From: Paenibacillus marchantiophytorum
GTDB lineage: Bacteria > Bacillota > Bacilli > Paenibacillales > NBRC-103111
Assembly (NCBI RefSeq): GCF_014640555.1
Contig: NZ_BMHE01000004.1
Location: 262,903 to 326,902, forward strand
Length of the DNA stretch: 64,000 nucleotides
Direction: 5' to 3'
Part shown: positions 42,736 to 52,117 of the stretch, in pieces
Numbering within the stretch: position 1 is the first letter of the stretch
Layout: the number at the start of each line of letters is the position of its first letter
Translations under genes and position numbers: made by a program
Notes under the pieces: model-generated
What the model saw: the letters and a program-made list of their open reading frames with translations, nothing else
Database searches by the model: none
Told to the model about the DNA's origin: nothing

Positions 42736-42751
42736 CACTGATTCCTCCCAG

Positions 42752-44788
42752 CTAGTGAATAACGGGTTCCAGCACTTTATCCTCACTTGCGTCAATACTT
42801 GACTTGGGGCTATTGGAGGTCAACTGCTTGAGCTTGGACAAATATTCTTGTGCAACTTTGATATAAGAAGCATGCGACCATGTCAGCGGCGATACGGACA
42901 TTGGCTCTCCGGTATATGGTTGTACTTGTTCAGCCATAACGCCAGATGGCAAAGCATGCTTGATCGCCCAGCGCATTAAATCCTCGGCTTCTACCAGATC
43001 TTGAACCGTTTGCGCTGACGCAACAAGCCACTCTGCGTACCAAAGCGTACAGATGAACCATGGATTTCCGGGAACTTGCGAAATATCATTCGTAACCTGA
43101 TGATAATAGTCGTTCTCATAACGGGCGATACCCCCTATATCGGTATGTACCCACAGCTTTTCTTTCAACAACTGCATCGTAGCAATGAGCCGCGGGTCAC
43201 CCAATTCAAATAACCCAAAATCAAATAAGGCATACATGCTCATATCCATCGTATAGTCCGGTATATACTTATTTTCCTCATAGCTCCAATATAAGGCCCT
43301 TAGGAAGCGATTCTGTTCGGGTGCAAAAAGCTGCTGCTCAGCTGCTTTCTTCACCAATTCAGCGATATCAGCATAATAAACAGCACGAGCTTTATCTTGG
43401 TGAAACTCGGCGAAGCGCGCTGCTGCAACCAGCCCTGCATAAACGGAAGAGACCGTGAATGCCAGAACCCCATAACGCTCTTCCCACAGGTCATAGGAAG
43501 GCAATGGGAGGCCTGAGGCATCTCGGTAATGAACGAGAAAGTCGGCCGTCGGCTTCACGAATTTCTCATAATCCTCGCGGGATTGCTCCAACGTTCCGGC
43601 CAGCTTATGATGATGCCACAGCGTATATAGAACCAGTGCCGTCTCATCTTCTTGAATCGCCAGCTGTTTCTTGCCTTGCCCATCTACCCACGGATGCCAG
43701 CTGGAACCAACCGAACTGTCCGGGTTGTATTTATGCATCAAATAGCCTTCTGGTGTAAGCACTCTGATACAGAAGTCAAAAAACTTTCTGGCCAAATCAT
43801 GATAGCCTGCCCGGTCAAGCGCATGCGACACCAAAGCACCATCGCGGGGCCACATATACGAATACGTATCTTTGGCAAATTTCAAAATGTCAGAATCGTT
43901 CGCGGCAATGATAGCCCCCCGATTGTCGATATTCGTTCTGGTAATCAACAAACATCGCTTATAAAAGGTGGCCAAATCTGGCTTGAGCAGCGACAGCTGA
44001 TGCGGGTCTTGATTGACCCATTTGACCCAATGATCGTGTGTGCGCTGCAATAAAGTTTGGGGCTTCGCCGCCCTGAGCAGTCGCTCCAAGCGTTCGACCT
44101 CTTGCTTCGTTTTGCCAAAACAGATCCAGAACCAGGCCTCTTTCGTACTTTTAGCAGGGATTTTCAGCGTCATTTCGATAATGCCATCCACAGAGCCTTG
44201 CGCGATTGGATTTCCACCCAGGTGGCCATCTTCCGCATCACGCCAAGTGCCTTCCAAGCCATGAATCCCTTTTTGCCCTGTAGCATAACCGCTCGGCGCT
44301 GATTTCTCTTGATCGGGCGAGTAGCAGGATAACGACATATAGCGATGGCCTTTATAAAAGAGCAGCGATTGCAGTTCCGGATCATAATAAATCGTATCCC
44401 CGACACCATTTCCATAGATTTGCAAATCCAGATGGAAGTAGAGCTTGATCTCTCTTTCCGTGTCAAAGCGGTTTTCGATTTTCATTTTTCGCAAAAAAAT
44501 ATTTTGCTGAACGTCCACACCATCTCGTATATTAAAACTTAGACCTAATCTTTCGTGCACGCATTCCACGTTGGTAACTAAGGAATCTTCCAGGTACATC
44601 TGCTTTTTTGACACTTCAGGTTGATCGATCCAGAAGAATCCTTCAGGACTCCATATACCAAAATGTGAAAGATGATCACTAGATTGATTCTCTTGACCTA
44701 CTAAAGGGTAATACATGTCACGAATATTATAAGCAGCATCATAATTAATGAGCACATTGCCATTTCCGATAGGTAAATCTCTTGCCAT
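42752..44788 (-). CDS. GH15 glucoamylase/trehalase-like glycoside hydrolase
   Basis: A 678-residue cytoplasmic GH15 enzyme with no signal peptide. An N-terminal beta-sandwich (about 1-260) is followed by an (alpha/alpha)6 barrel with YMWPRD (about 311-316), the general acid in YDLWEER (E436) and the general base in VMAEQ (E620). GH15 members release beta-glucose from alpha-glucans or hydrolyse trehalose or isomaltose. Start ATG 44788 has AAGAGG 8 bases upstream; the frame opening at 44890 lacks a site. Coupling to the glucose dehydrogenase gives a short glucan-to-gluconate pathway. Confidence 0.88.
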   Translation of the reverse strand: MARDLPIGNGNVLINYDAAYNIRDMYYPLVGQENQSSDHLSHFGIWSPEGFFWIDQPEVSKKQMYLEDSLVTNVECVHERLGLSFNIRDGVDVQQNIFLRKMKIENRFDTEREIKLYFHLDLQIYGNGVGDTIYYDPELQSLLFYKGHRYMSLSCYSPDQEKSAPSGYATGQKGIHGLEGTWRDAEDGHLGGNPIAQGSVDGIIEMTLKIPAKSTKEAWFWICFGKTKQEVERLERLLRAAKPQTLLQRTHDHWVKWVNQDPHQLSLLKPDLATFYKRCLLITRTNIDNRGAIIAANDSDILKFAKDTYSYMWPRDGALVSHALDRAGYHDLARKFFDFCIRVLTPEGYLMHKYNPDSSVGSSWHPWVDGQGKKQLAIQEDETALVLYTLWHHHKLAGTLEQSREDYEKFVKPTADFLVHYRDASGLPLPSYDLWEERYGVLAFTVSSVYAGLVAAARFAEFHQDKARAVYYADIAELVKKAAEQQLFAPEQNRFLRALYWSYEENKYIPDYTMDMSMYALFDFGLFELGDPRLIATMQLLKEKLWVHTDIGGIARYENDYYHQVTNDISQVPGNPWFICTLWYAEWLVASAQTVQDLVEAEDLMRWAIKHALPSGVMAEQVQPYTGEPMSVSPLTWSHASYIKVAQEYLSKLKQLTSNSPKSSIDASEDKVLEPVIH

Positions 44789-44958
44789 GCCATCAGCCTC
44801 TTTCCAAGATGTTGCTTCTAATTTACCAATTGATGCGTCTAAATATGCACGCTGCCCCTTGGAGTAGGAATTTGAGGAAAATAGCACCATTTCGTGCCTT
44901 AATCATTTTCATTTCACGCAAACTCAATTACAATATGATACATATGGAGGGATTCATT

Positions 44959-45627
44959 ATGAAACAATTAGAAGGATTCGGAAAGTTTTTGGAAAGTTTG
45001 CGCGGTAAAATGTCCTTGCGAGAAGCAGCCCACAAAAGCGGGCTTTCGCATGCCTATATCAGAGACCTTGAATTAGAGCGCAACCGTTCGACGAATGAGA
45101 AAATCAATCCATCACCAATCACGTTGAAGAAGCTGTCGGATGCCTACAACATTTCCTACACAGACTTAATGTCGAAAGCCGGATATCTTGAAAATGAACA
45201 AGAACCTAAAGCTGAATCTGGCGAACAAGATCAGGTTGAGATGGCGGATACTTTATTTATCGAAGTAAGCACCAAAGAAATGATCTACCATACACGCCTT
45301 GGTCAATTGAGCCGAAGCGTGAATTCCTTACTCGATTTCAGTCATTTCCTGGATCAGTTGGAGGAGCAAGGATTTAAGAAAATGGATACGGACCTGTTCG
45401 TCAATTTGAATCATGTGCAGAAATATGTGGAACGAGAAGGCAAGCTTTACTTCGATCCACTGGGCGTAGGCAAATATGTCGTCATCGCGGCGATTCGTCA
45501 GAAGAAATATCACGATCTGCTCATTCGCAGCGTCGCCCGCAATACGGGCAAAGGTTTGGAATATCAATATGACCGAAATGCCAGTGCAACGGAATCGCGC
45601 TTCTCTTCTTTAAAATTCCCCAGCTAA
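44959..45627 (+). CDS. XRE helix-turn-helix protein with possible LytTR-like C-terminal domain
   Basis: A 222-residue regulator. Residues 1-65 form a Cro/CI HTH (MSLREAAHKSGLSHAYIRDLELERNRS) followed by an acidic linker (about 80-90). The C-terminal half has FVNLNHVQKYVEREGKLYF followed by a basic strand set, resembling the end of LytTR domains, though this needs a profile search. GGAGGG lies 7 bases before the ATG. It diverges from the GH15 gene and could control the glucan unit. Confidence 0.65.
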   Translation: MKQLEGFGKFLESLRGKMSLREAAHKSGLSHAYIRDLELERNRSTNEKINPSPITLKKLSDAYNISYTDLMSKAGYLENEQEPKAESGEQDQVEMADTLFIEVSTKEMIYHTRLGQLSRSVNSLLDFSHFLDQLEEQGFKKMDTDLFVNLNHVQKYVEREGKLYFDPLGVGKYVVIAAIRQKKYHDLLIRSVARNTGKGLEYQYDRNASATESRFSSLKFPS

Positions 45628-45748
45628 AGAAAATTCGTAAAAGAAGGAGATAAGTTCAAGCAATCGTGGAACTTTTTCTCCTTTCTTTTCGTCTATTCAA
45701 GGGAATTAACATTTGATTTCTGTGGTAGAGAGGATTGGTAAATTAGAC

Positions 45749-46864
45749 ATGGCTGTCCAACAAACCGCCTCCGTGCAGTCACGCTTAACGAGTAAGCGAA
45801 GAAAAAGGTCTGCAGGAGCAAGCATTATCTTATATACATTTTTAACGTTATCCAGCTTTTCGGTTATCGGCTTATGTTGGTTCTTCCTGACTTCCTCCGG
45901 CTCCACTGTCCGATTAATGATGGCGGACACGTTAATCACAACCCAACACAGGGATTGGGCCAAATATTTAATTGGCTCCACGGAATTGCAGAAACGTGTG
46001 GAAGCCTACTGGAAACAATTTGATGAAATGGGCAATGAAAAGGATAAAGGGATTGTTCAAATCCAGCCCAGTCCCAATGTAAAAACGCCAGTTATTGAGA
46101 AGAAAGAATTGGTCAAGATTGAACCGATCTCAGGCACTAATTTCAAAGGCCAGCTTGTGACGATTTCGGATCCCAAAAAACTGCGGATTGCCGTTCCTGA
46201 GAAAGTCGGCAAAGGTGAGAAAGTCTCTTCCATGGTCAAACGAACCGGCGCAATTCTCGGCGTCAATGGCGGTGGATTCATCGATCCCAATTGGGAAGGC
46301 AACGGGTTTCAGCCCGAAGGAATCGTCATGTCCGGCGGCAAAATCTTTTATAATGACAAAGGTATGAATGGAACGGTGCAGGTCGTCGGGATTGATAAAG
46401 AAGGCCGCATGATTGCAGGCAAATATAAAGTATCCGAACTTGTTGAAATGGGCGTCAAGGAAGCTGTTTCCTTCAGTCCGCGGTTTATCGTCAACGGGGT
46501 TGGACAAATCAAAAGTCAAGCCGATGGATGGGGCATCGCGCCGCGAACGAGTATGGCGCAAACCAAAGACGGCTCAATTCTATTCGCCATCATTGATGGC
46601 AGGCAGAAACATAGCATCGGGGCAACCTTGTATGATGTGCAGCAAATTTTCCTTGCCCACGGCGCCGTCACTGCGGCTAATCTGGATGGTGGCGCATCCA
46701 CCGTTCTCGTGCATAACAATGACATTATTAATAAACCTTCCAGCGAATATGGAGAACGTTACCTCCCGACTGCGTGGCTGCTTTATGACCATCCGGAATC
46801 GGCTCCTATCAAAAATGTTTGGGAAGGTTTGGATATCAGCAAAATTGACCCTTCGAAATGGTAA
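45749..46864 (+). CDS. Membrane-anchored phosphodiester glycosidase (NAGPA) domain protein
   Basis: A 371-residue protein with one N-terminal helix (about 23-51) and a NAGPA/DUF2233 domain (about 160-345): GVNGGGFIDPN, RTSMAQTKDGSILFAIIDGR, and AANLDGGASTVLVHN, the strand with the conserved Asp-Gly-Gly. Family members cut phosphodiester-linked sugars and act on teichoic or exopolysaccharides. The start is unsure; TTG 45713 is possible, but I prefer ATG 45749. It has a strong terminator after it. Confidence 0.82.
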   Translation: MAVQQTASVQSRLTSKRRKRSAGASIILYTFLTLSSFSVIGLCWFFLTSSGSTVRLMMADTLITTQHRDWAKYLIGSTELQKRVEAYWKQFDEMGNEKDKGIVQIQPSPNVKTPVIEKKELVKIEPISGTNFKGQLVTISDPKKLRIAVPEKVGKGEKVSSMVKRTGAILGVNGGGFIDPNWEGNGFQPEGIVMSGGKIFYNDKGMNGTVQVVGIDKEGRMIAGKYKVSELVEMGVKEAVSFSPRFIVNGVGQIKSQADGWGIAPRTSMAQTKDGSILFAIIDGRQKHSIGATLYDVQQIFLAHGAVTAANLDGGASTVLVHNNDIINKPSSEYGERYLPTAWLLYDHPESAPIKNVWEGLDISKIDPSKW

Positions 46865-46877
46865 ATATGCAAATAGC

Positions 46878-46920
46878 AAAAAGCCTCCAATCCGTGTGTT
46901 AAACGGATGTGGAGGCTTTT
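46878..46920. terminator. Bidirectional terminator
   Basis: AAAAGCCTCCA / TGGAGGCTTTT stem with inner TCCGT/ACGGA, between the NAGPA and YtxH genes. Confidence 0.85.
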
Positions 46921-46922
46921 GT

Positions 46923-47288
46923 TTAGCGATTTCCTACGATAACCAAATCTTCTGCGGCTTCGGAAGCTGCGATATCATCGACGAAATCCGTATGCTTCGT
47001 TTCTTTCCATGAACGAACCGTTCCTACGACACTGGAAGCCGCATCTTTGGCTTTGCCTACTAGTTCTGTTGTTGTAGAGCTAACGCTCTTGGCAACGTCT
47101 TGTGTTTTTTGACCTACTGTACTGGCGATATGCACAGTCTTATCGCTTACGACTTGTGCTTGCCCCGCGATGTCGCTTCGAAGTTCACGACCGGATTTTG
47201 GCGCAAATAACAGCGCTGTTGCTGCTCCTAGTAAGCCGCCTACCACGGCTCCGATGAGGAGATCTTTTCCTTTTTTTTCATTGGACAT
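46923..47288 (-). CDS. YtxH-domain protein
   Basis: A 121-residue protein: an N-terminal hydrophobic segment (about 10-30, GAVVGGLLGAATALLFAPKSG, the YtxH signature) and a long helical, coiled-coil tail. B. subtilis relatives are general-stress proteins of unknown role, often beside DUF948 genes, as here. ATG 47288 has AAGGAG upstream. It ends 3 bases beyond the terminator, and the DUF948 gene precedes it by 14 bases. Confidence 0.88.
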   Translation of the reverse strand: MSNEKKGKDLLIGAVVGGLLGAATALLFAPKSGRELRSDIAGQAQVVSDKTVHIASTVGQKTQDVAKSVSSTTTELVGKAKDAASSVVGTVRSWKETKHTDFVDDIAASEAAEDLVIVGNR

Positions 47289-47302
47289 GTGACATCCACT
47301 CC

Positions 47303-47749
47303 TTAATGGTCTGATTTGGCATTCCGATGCGCCTGCCATCTTTGCCACAGCTCGAAACCCGTCGTTGCCCACTCCATGGCATCTTGAATACGTTTGTGGT
47401 GGGTATTTACGACCCTTTCCGCACCATGAATCGATTCATTCATCACTTGTGAGGCTTTGCGAAGGACAGAAGCGACATCCCCTATAGAGGCTCCTGCCTT
47501 CCCGATGGATTGGATTGTTGGCTCTAGTGCCAGCACCTGCATGTGCACCTCTTCAGTAAGTTGCCCTGTTTGTTTAAAAAGTTGCTCGGCTTGCTCAGCT
47601 GTTGCCGCTGCCTGCTGTTTTATTTGAATAATAGCATCATGCACTTGACGAATCGCATGTGTTGCAGCTATCAACAAACGTACAGCAAAGGCAATAAGCA
47701 GAACAAAAGCAACTGCTGAACCCACAATACTGATTTCGATCCATGTCAT
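47303..47749 (-). CDS. DUF948 membrane protein
   Basis: A 148-residue protein with one N-terminal transmembrane helix (about 4-28) and a helical, coiled-coil-prone rest (VHDAIIQIKQQAAATAEQAEQLFKQTG), matching DUF948. It is co-transcribed with the YtxH gene, a pair typical of the stress-response operons of Bacilli. ATG 47749 has GGAGGTGC upstream. Confidence 0.85.
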   Translation of the reverse strand: MTWIEISIVGSAVAFVLLIAFAVRLLIAATHAIRQVHDAIIQIKQQAAATAEQAEQLFKQTGQLTEEVHMQVLALEPTIQSIGKAGASIGDVASVLRKASQVMNESIHGAERVVNTHHKRIQDAMEWATTGFELWQRWQAHRNAKSDH

Positions 47750-47950
47750 ATCGGGCACCTCCTGAGAGCTGTAAAACATGCGTGCTGCGTCTTGGCTTCT
47801 AGACGAATGCCTATGAATTAGTACAGTATAAGTAGCTGCTGCTTGTTTTGACACAAAAAAAACCAAAAAATTTTCAGGTGCTGACAGCGTGGATAAAAGA
47901 TCTTGCAACCCTATGGAGGTCGAGGCCGGGAATTAGGCCTGGGGCTGTGA

Positions 47951-47973
47951 TAGTGACCTAGCCTGCGGCTAGG
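47951..47973. repeat. Repeat family C hairpin, copy 2
   Basis: GACCTAGCC-TGC-GGCTAGGTC with the tail (A)AATCAATGCACCTTGAGG, near-identical to copy 1. It starts a composite block with family A and part of B behind it. Confidence 0.8.
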
Positions 47974-48009
47974 TCGCCAAATCAATGCACCTTGAGGCAA
48001 GCCCAAGCC

Positions 48010-48200
48010 CCTTTACGAACTCAATAACCGTTATACGGCCAAAATCACTCATTCTGAAAATCTAATGAATGCCAGAACCGCTATATCAAGCAAACGTTCA
48101 CCTTTACGCCTCAAATTTGCTCGATAGCGCCAATCCAGTTCACTAAATCCTCAAAGCAGCCTTTTTCTCGCCTATAAGAATCATACAGTTCATTAGATGC
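48010..48200. repeat. Intergenic repeat family A, copy 2
   Basis: About 190 bp matching copies at 18151 and 63577 with the same landmarks (TTTACGAACTCAATAACC; CTGAAAATCTAA; CAGTTCA; AGTTCATTAGA). Confidence 0.75.
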
Positions 48201-48222
48201 CGTATGAGACTATTGACTAGAT

Positions 48223-48340
48223 TAGTGAACTGTAGTTCCAACCTGCGTAAGTAACGCTTTTCGCTAGAATATAGCAGCTTGAAGTTCCCTTATCTCTGTG
48301 CGAAGCAGCTGGGGTTATTCCTTGCCTTGATCATTACTAC
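48223..48340. repeat. Partial family B repeat fused to family A
   Basis: Contains GTGAACTGTAGTTCC, CGCTTTTCGCTAGAATA and GAAGTTCCCTTATCTCTG, matching the second half of family B. It follows family A without a gap, so the block is a hybrid repeat. With 47951-48200 it fills the 600-base gap between DUF948 and the chemoreceptor. Confidence 0.65.
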
Positions 48341-48356
48341 CAATGCTCATCATGCA

Positions 48357-48395
48357 AAAAAGGCCGCTCACAAGATAACCTTGTGAGACAGCCTT
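48357..48395 (-). terminator. Terminator after the chemoreceptor gene
   Basis: Minus strand: AAAGGCTGTCTCACAAGG / CTTGTGAGCGGCCTTT stem and T run (six T residues). Confidence 0.85.
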
Positions 48396-48402
48396 TCATC
48401 CA

Positions 48403-50505
48403 TTACACTTTAAATCGGGCAAGTAAATCTACCAGTTCCTGTACAAGATGGCCCAAGGCCTCCGATGAAGCACTGATTTCTTCCATTGTGGCTAACTGTT
48501 CTTCGGAAGCTGCAGCTACATTTTGCGCATTGTGCGTTGAACTTCTTGCAATGCTTGCCAGTTGTTCCACTGTCGCCAAAACCTGCTCCGTGCTTGCTGA
48601 CATTTGCTCTGACGCCGCTGAAACTTCTTGAATTTGTTGATGAACCTGTGTCATGTCCACTGTAATAGAGGCGAAAATCGCGCCGCTTTCGGTTACGACT
48701 TGAACACCCTTGGTTACTTCCGTTGTCCCTTGATCCATGCTTTTCACGGCTAACTTCGTATCTTCACTGATTTCACTAATTAATTCTGCGATTTGATGAG
48801 AAGCTGCGTTAGACTGCTCGGCAAGCTTGCGAACTTCCGCGGCTACCACGGCGAAGCCTTTGCCATGCTCGCCCGCTCTTGATGCTTCAATAGCTGCATT
48901 AAGCGCTAATAAGTTCGTTTGCTTGCTGATCCCGGAGATAACACCAATGATACTCCCGATCGCTTCCGAACGCTCACCTAGGCGGCGAATTACGATAGAA
49001 GTTTCTTCGACTTTCTCTTTCAAAAAGCCCATTTGGCGAACCGCCATTTGGATGTTGTCATTCCCTGCCGTTGTTTTGACTCTTACATCCTCTGTGGAGT
49101 CCGTCACGATCGCGGTAGATTCAGCAATTTTCTGAACACCGATTGCCATTTCCATCATTGCTCGTGCCGTTTCCTGCGCATCGATTAGTTGCGTCTCGGA
49201 GCCGCTAGCCATCTCCTGAATAGAAATCGCGATTGTTTCGGCGGCCCTACTTGTTTGTTCGGCACTGGCATTCAGTTCTTCCGACGTTGCGCCAACCGAC
49301 ATGGCATGCTCAGTCACTGTGTGAATCATCATACGCAGCTTGTCTACCATTGTATTAAACTGTTCCGACATCAGTCCGAACTCATCTCTGCCTTTGACCG
49401 TCAGCTTCTCGGTAAATTCGCCTTCCGCTAGCTTCACGGAAAGTCGGCTTACTGCTTGTATTGGACTCAGAACAAACATCCGAACAATAAGGAACATAAT
49501 GACAGCCAGAATAATTAAAGCCGAAATCGCAATGATCAGAGAAAGGGTCAGTCCTTCGTTAAAAGCTTGCAAAATCGTTTGCTTGGAAATAACAGATTCC
49601 ATATACCAAGCGTGATCTGAGCCGTCAAGTTGTATAGGCGTAAATAAGTGAAGATCCTCTCCGTTGCTTCCCTTCATATAAGAGGAACGTTCCCCTTTTT
49701 GAACACCTTCCCAAATGGCTGCTGCTTCCGGATTCTCGCTATAAGATTTGCTCACTTTCTCGGGTGAAGTTCCATTCGCAACATAGCTTCCAGCTGCCGA
49801 GACCATCGATGCGTAGCCGCCGAGTGGTTTTAGTTGTTCAATTTGCTTTTGCAAATCGCTAAGCGCCATATCCGCCCCTACGATGCCAAGGAAATTGCCC
49901 TGCTTGTCCATAATCGGCATAATCAATGAGGTAATTAAGACATCTTTCCCGCTGATGGGATATAGATACGGCTCAATCCACGTATTTTTTTTCGTCTTTT
50001 TGGCGATCTGATAGTAATCTCCTGCGCCTTCTTTTTCATAATCCAATAAGGGCTGGACATCAATTTTGTCATCAACTCTTACCACATAGGGAATGAAGCG
50101 GCCTGTGCTGTCGTCATAGGGCAGTTTTTTGATATTTGCTGCATCTTTCTTATCGAATGCATTAGGCTCCCACAGCGTATAAAAGGCTAACATCTTTTTA
50201 TGCTCAACCAATTCCGCATTAAAAATCCGGACTACTTCCTCGCGTGTCAATGACTTGGAAGTACTTGCTTCTAGAACCACACTGCGAAGCGTCGACAAGG
50301 ACGCAACGGTCTCATTCACCTGTTTCTGAAAGTTATTGGATACGGCTGACGAAGCCTCTTTCGCCTCCGATTCTCCCTGACTCAAGCTGGTGCTGTAGAT
50401 TTGTTTGAGATTCACACCAATCAAGCTTCCAAAAGCTAAGAGAAGCACCAAACCAATCGCGACTCCTAATTTAAAAGACAATTTCCGGTTACGCAACCAC
50501 ATCAT
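48403..50505 (-). CDS. Methyl-accepting chemotaxis protein with dCache sensor
   Basis: A 700-residue receptor: transmembrane helices at about 8-30 and 310-335 (in the shorter numbering) flank a large extracytoplasmic dCache-type domain ([29 protein letters not shown]). Then come HAMP and a long signalling coiled coil with the hairpin tip [26 protein letters not shown]. dCache domains bind amino acids, organic acids or similar small molecules; ligand unknown. GGGGAGA precedes ATGATG at 50505. Confidence 0.92.
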   Translation of the reverse strand: MMWLRNRKLSFKLGVAIGLVLLLAFGSLIGVNLKQIYSTSLSQGESEAKEASSAVSNNFQKQVNETVASLSTLRSVVLEASTSKSLTREEVVRIFNAELVEHKKMLAFYTLWEPNAFDKKDAANIKKLPYDDSTGRFIPYVVRVDDKIDVQPLLDYEKEGAGDYYQIAKKTKKNTWIEPYLYPISGKDVLITSLIMPIMDKQGNFLGIVGADMALSDLQKQIEQLKPLGGYASMVSAAGSYVANGTSPEKVSKSYSENPEAAAIWEGVQKGERSSYMKGSNGEDLHLFTPIQLDGSDHAWYMESVISKQTILQAFNEGLTLSLIIAISALIILAVIMFLIVRMFVLSPIQAVSRLSVKLAEGEFTEKLTVKGRDEFGLMSEQFNTMVDKLRMMIHTVTEHAMSVGATSEELNASAEQTSRAAETIAISIQEMASGSETQLIDAQETARAMMEMAIGVQKIAESTAIVTDSTEDVRVKTTAGNDNIQMAVRQMGFLKEKVEETSIVIRRLGERSEAIGSIIGVISGISKQTNLLALNAAIEASRAGEHGKGFAVVAAEVRKLAEQSNAASHQIAELISEISEDTKLAVKSMDQGTTEVTKGVQVVTESGAIFASITVDMTQVHQQIQEVSAASEQMSASTEQVLATVEQLASIARSSTHNAQNVAAASEEQLATMEEISASSEALGHLVQELVDLLARFKV

Positions 50506-50658
50506 AATTAATCTCCCCACTCTCTATCTGCTGCTTTTAAATATTTATCGACAATTCGACAAAATTTTTGAATAGTCTTACGCAAAATAATTGGGTAAAA
50601 ATAAGAACACAAATAAGCAGCTCCGGGTAATCGCAGATGCGCTATCGGTGTTCGCCAA

Positions 50659-50700
50659 TAAAAAAATCATCCACTTGAGCATTACACTCCATGGATGACT
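50659..50700 (-). terminator. Terminator after the SufR-like regulator
   Basis: Minus strand AGTCATCCA / TGGATGAT arms with a run of seven T residues, starting within the last bases of the gene. Confidence 0.8.
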
Positions 50701-51331
50701 ATTTATTTTGCGTTATGATATATAAACATTTATTGCCGCCCTTGGCCAAGCATTCCGTTCGTTCCACATTGGCGTCAAGCAAATGCTGAAAAAGCGCTAG
50801 CTCGCATCGGCAAGCTTGTTGAAATACATTCGCCACTTGTGTAATCGGACAGTTATGCTCGCTGAACACAAACTCGCCTTCGTCTACCTGTGACCAATCC
50901 ACCATATAACCATTCTCATTCTGAATGAGTGCAAGCTCAGCAACCCGTTGTTCTAAGCTCTTCTCTTGCATTCGTGCCTCATAGCGAGATTGAAGCTTCT
51001 CTTGTCTGCCTTCAAAAAGCCGATCTATTTTCTCATGACCTTCGCCTTCGAGCAATTCATCCAGTAAATCTATCGTTAGCTGCATATATTTCTTGGGAAA
51101 TAATTCGTCAGCTAGCGGGGCTAATGTGTAAACATTCGTCGGTCTGCCCATCGCCTGCCGGACAAGCTTTGTTTCGAGCAAATCGTCTTTCTCCAAGGAA
51201 TGAATATGACGTCTGACGGCCATTTCTGTTATCCCCAGCTGTTTGGACATGTCATGAACACTTAGAGGCCCTTGAGTCTTGAGCATAGAAAGAATCACTT
51301 TACGTGTGGATGTTTCAAGTGCTTGATTCAT
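50699..51331 (-). CDS. SufR-like HTH regulator with a cysteine cluster
   Basis: A 210-residue regulator: a DeoR/ArsR-type winged helix (about 9-70; VHDMSKQLGITEMAVRRHIHSLEK, then MGRPTNVYTL) and a C-terminal domain with C161, C174, C176, C194 and C202. The CX12C spacing of the first two matches the Fe-S ligand pattern of SufR and its relatives. It may sense Fe-S clusters or redox. No suf genes are near. A second member with the same layout is at 61121-61777. Confidence 0.8.
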   Translation of the reverse strand: MNQALETSTRKVILSMLKTQGPLSVHDMSKQLGITEMAVRRHIHSLEKDDLLETKLVRQAMGRPTNVYTLAPLADELFPKKYMQLTIDLLDELLEGEGHEKIDRLFEGRQEKLQSRYEARMQEKSLEQRVAELALIQNENGYMVDWSQVDEGEFVFSEHNCPITQVANVFQQACRCELALFQHLLDANVERTECLAKGGNKCLYIITQNK

Positions 51332-51413
51332 TGGCTCACCTACCCTCAGACTATCGTTAGAATCATTTTACAGCAACATAACCAATAAGTAAATTAAGAA
51401 ACAACTATGTATG

Positions 51414-51845
51414 TTATTCCAATTCGTGCTTGATAAATGCGCTAACACTGGAAGCAAATTCCTCAAAAACCGCTGGCAATAGAGGGATTAGCGGATTTAA
51501 ATCCTGACGATTCCATTCTGCATAATCTTGAACGAGCGGCTTCCTCAGCTTCACAAGCTGCAGCAGCGTTTCTTTCAATGGTTCCGAGTAAGCCCCTTCA
51601 CCATGGACAATTTCGAGAATATCCTCATAACTGCTCGCATCTCGCAATATAAAAGCGTCAATTAGTAAACTTCCAATATCCGTCACCGTTTCGATAGCCA
51701 AATGAAGCACACGCTCTTGGGCAAGCTGCCAAACAAGATCATTCGTGTCGCGCTCCCACTGCTGTTTCAACTGGTTGCTAGCTTCTGCTAAAGAAGACAG
51801 AAACTGAATTCTTTGATCAATTTGTTCATGATTAATAAAGTACAT
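51414..51845 (-). CDS. DUF86/HepT-like protein (YutE type)
   Basis: A 143-residue helical protein of the DUF86 fold. HepT toxins carry R-x4-H-x-Y; here the site reads RKPLVQDY, with Gln where the His would be. No MNT antitoxin gene is adjacent, so this is an orphan, likely a non-toxic YutE-like homologue. It is followed at a 3-base gap upstream by a 35-residue membrane gene on the same strand. Confidence 0.82.
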   Translation of the reverse strand: MYFINHEQIDQRIQFLSSLAEASNQLKQQWERDTNDLVWQLAQERVLHLAIETVTDIGSLLIDAFILRDASSYEDILEIVHGEGAYSEPLKETLLQLVKLRKPLVQDYAEWNRQDLNPLIPLLPAVFEEFASSVSAFIKHELE

Positions 51846-51849
51846 ACGG

Positions 51850-51957
51850 CTATCTCCGTCCTCTTTTACGCCATTTCGTCCAAATTACCATTGCAAAAAA
51901 AGTAATAATAACTAAAAACACTAACAATATCGCCTGCATGACATATTCATAGCTCAT
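51850..51957 (-). CDS. 35-residue single-pass membrane protein
   Basis: A short protein with MSYEYVMQ, a hydrophobic helix (about 8-27) and a basic tail (KWRKRGRR). ATG 51957 has GAGGGTG 6-7 bases upstream. It precedes the DUF86 gene on the same strand, separated by only 4 bases from its start, so they form a unit. Function unknown. Confidence 0.6.
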   Translation of the reverse strand: MSYEYVMQAILLVFLVIITFFAMVIWTKWRKRGRR

Positions 51958-52117
51958 GTTCTTCACCCTCTTGACTTCTTGTTTCAATCTTCTCTCAGTG
52001 TATCGCGGGCAGCTAGGAAGCGTCAAGCAAGCAGCCTGACTCACCTGCTAAGGATGTTGTTGTCCTGTTAATTCTTTCATGATACAGTGAAAAAAGTGAA
52101 AAAAGGAGACTTCCCCA

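Noticed and set aside
50521..50658. A riboswitch before the chemoreceptor
   Set aside because: No conserved aptamer pattern was found; the region holds only AT-rich promoter-like sequence and the neighbour's terminator.
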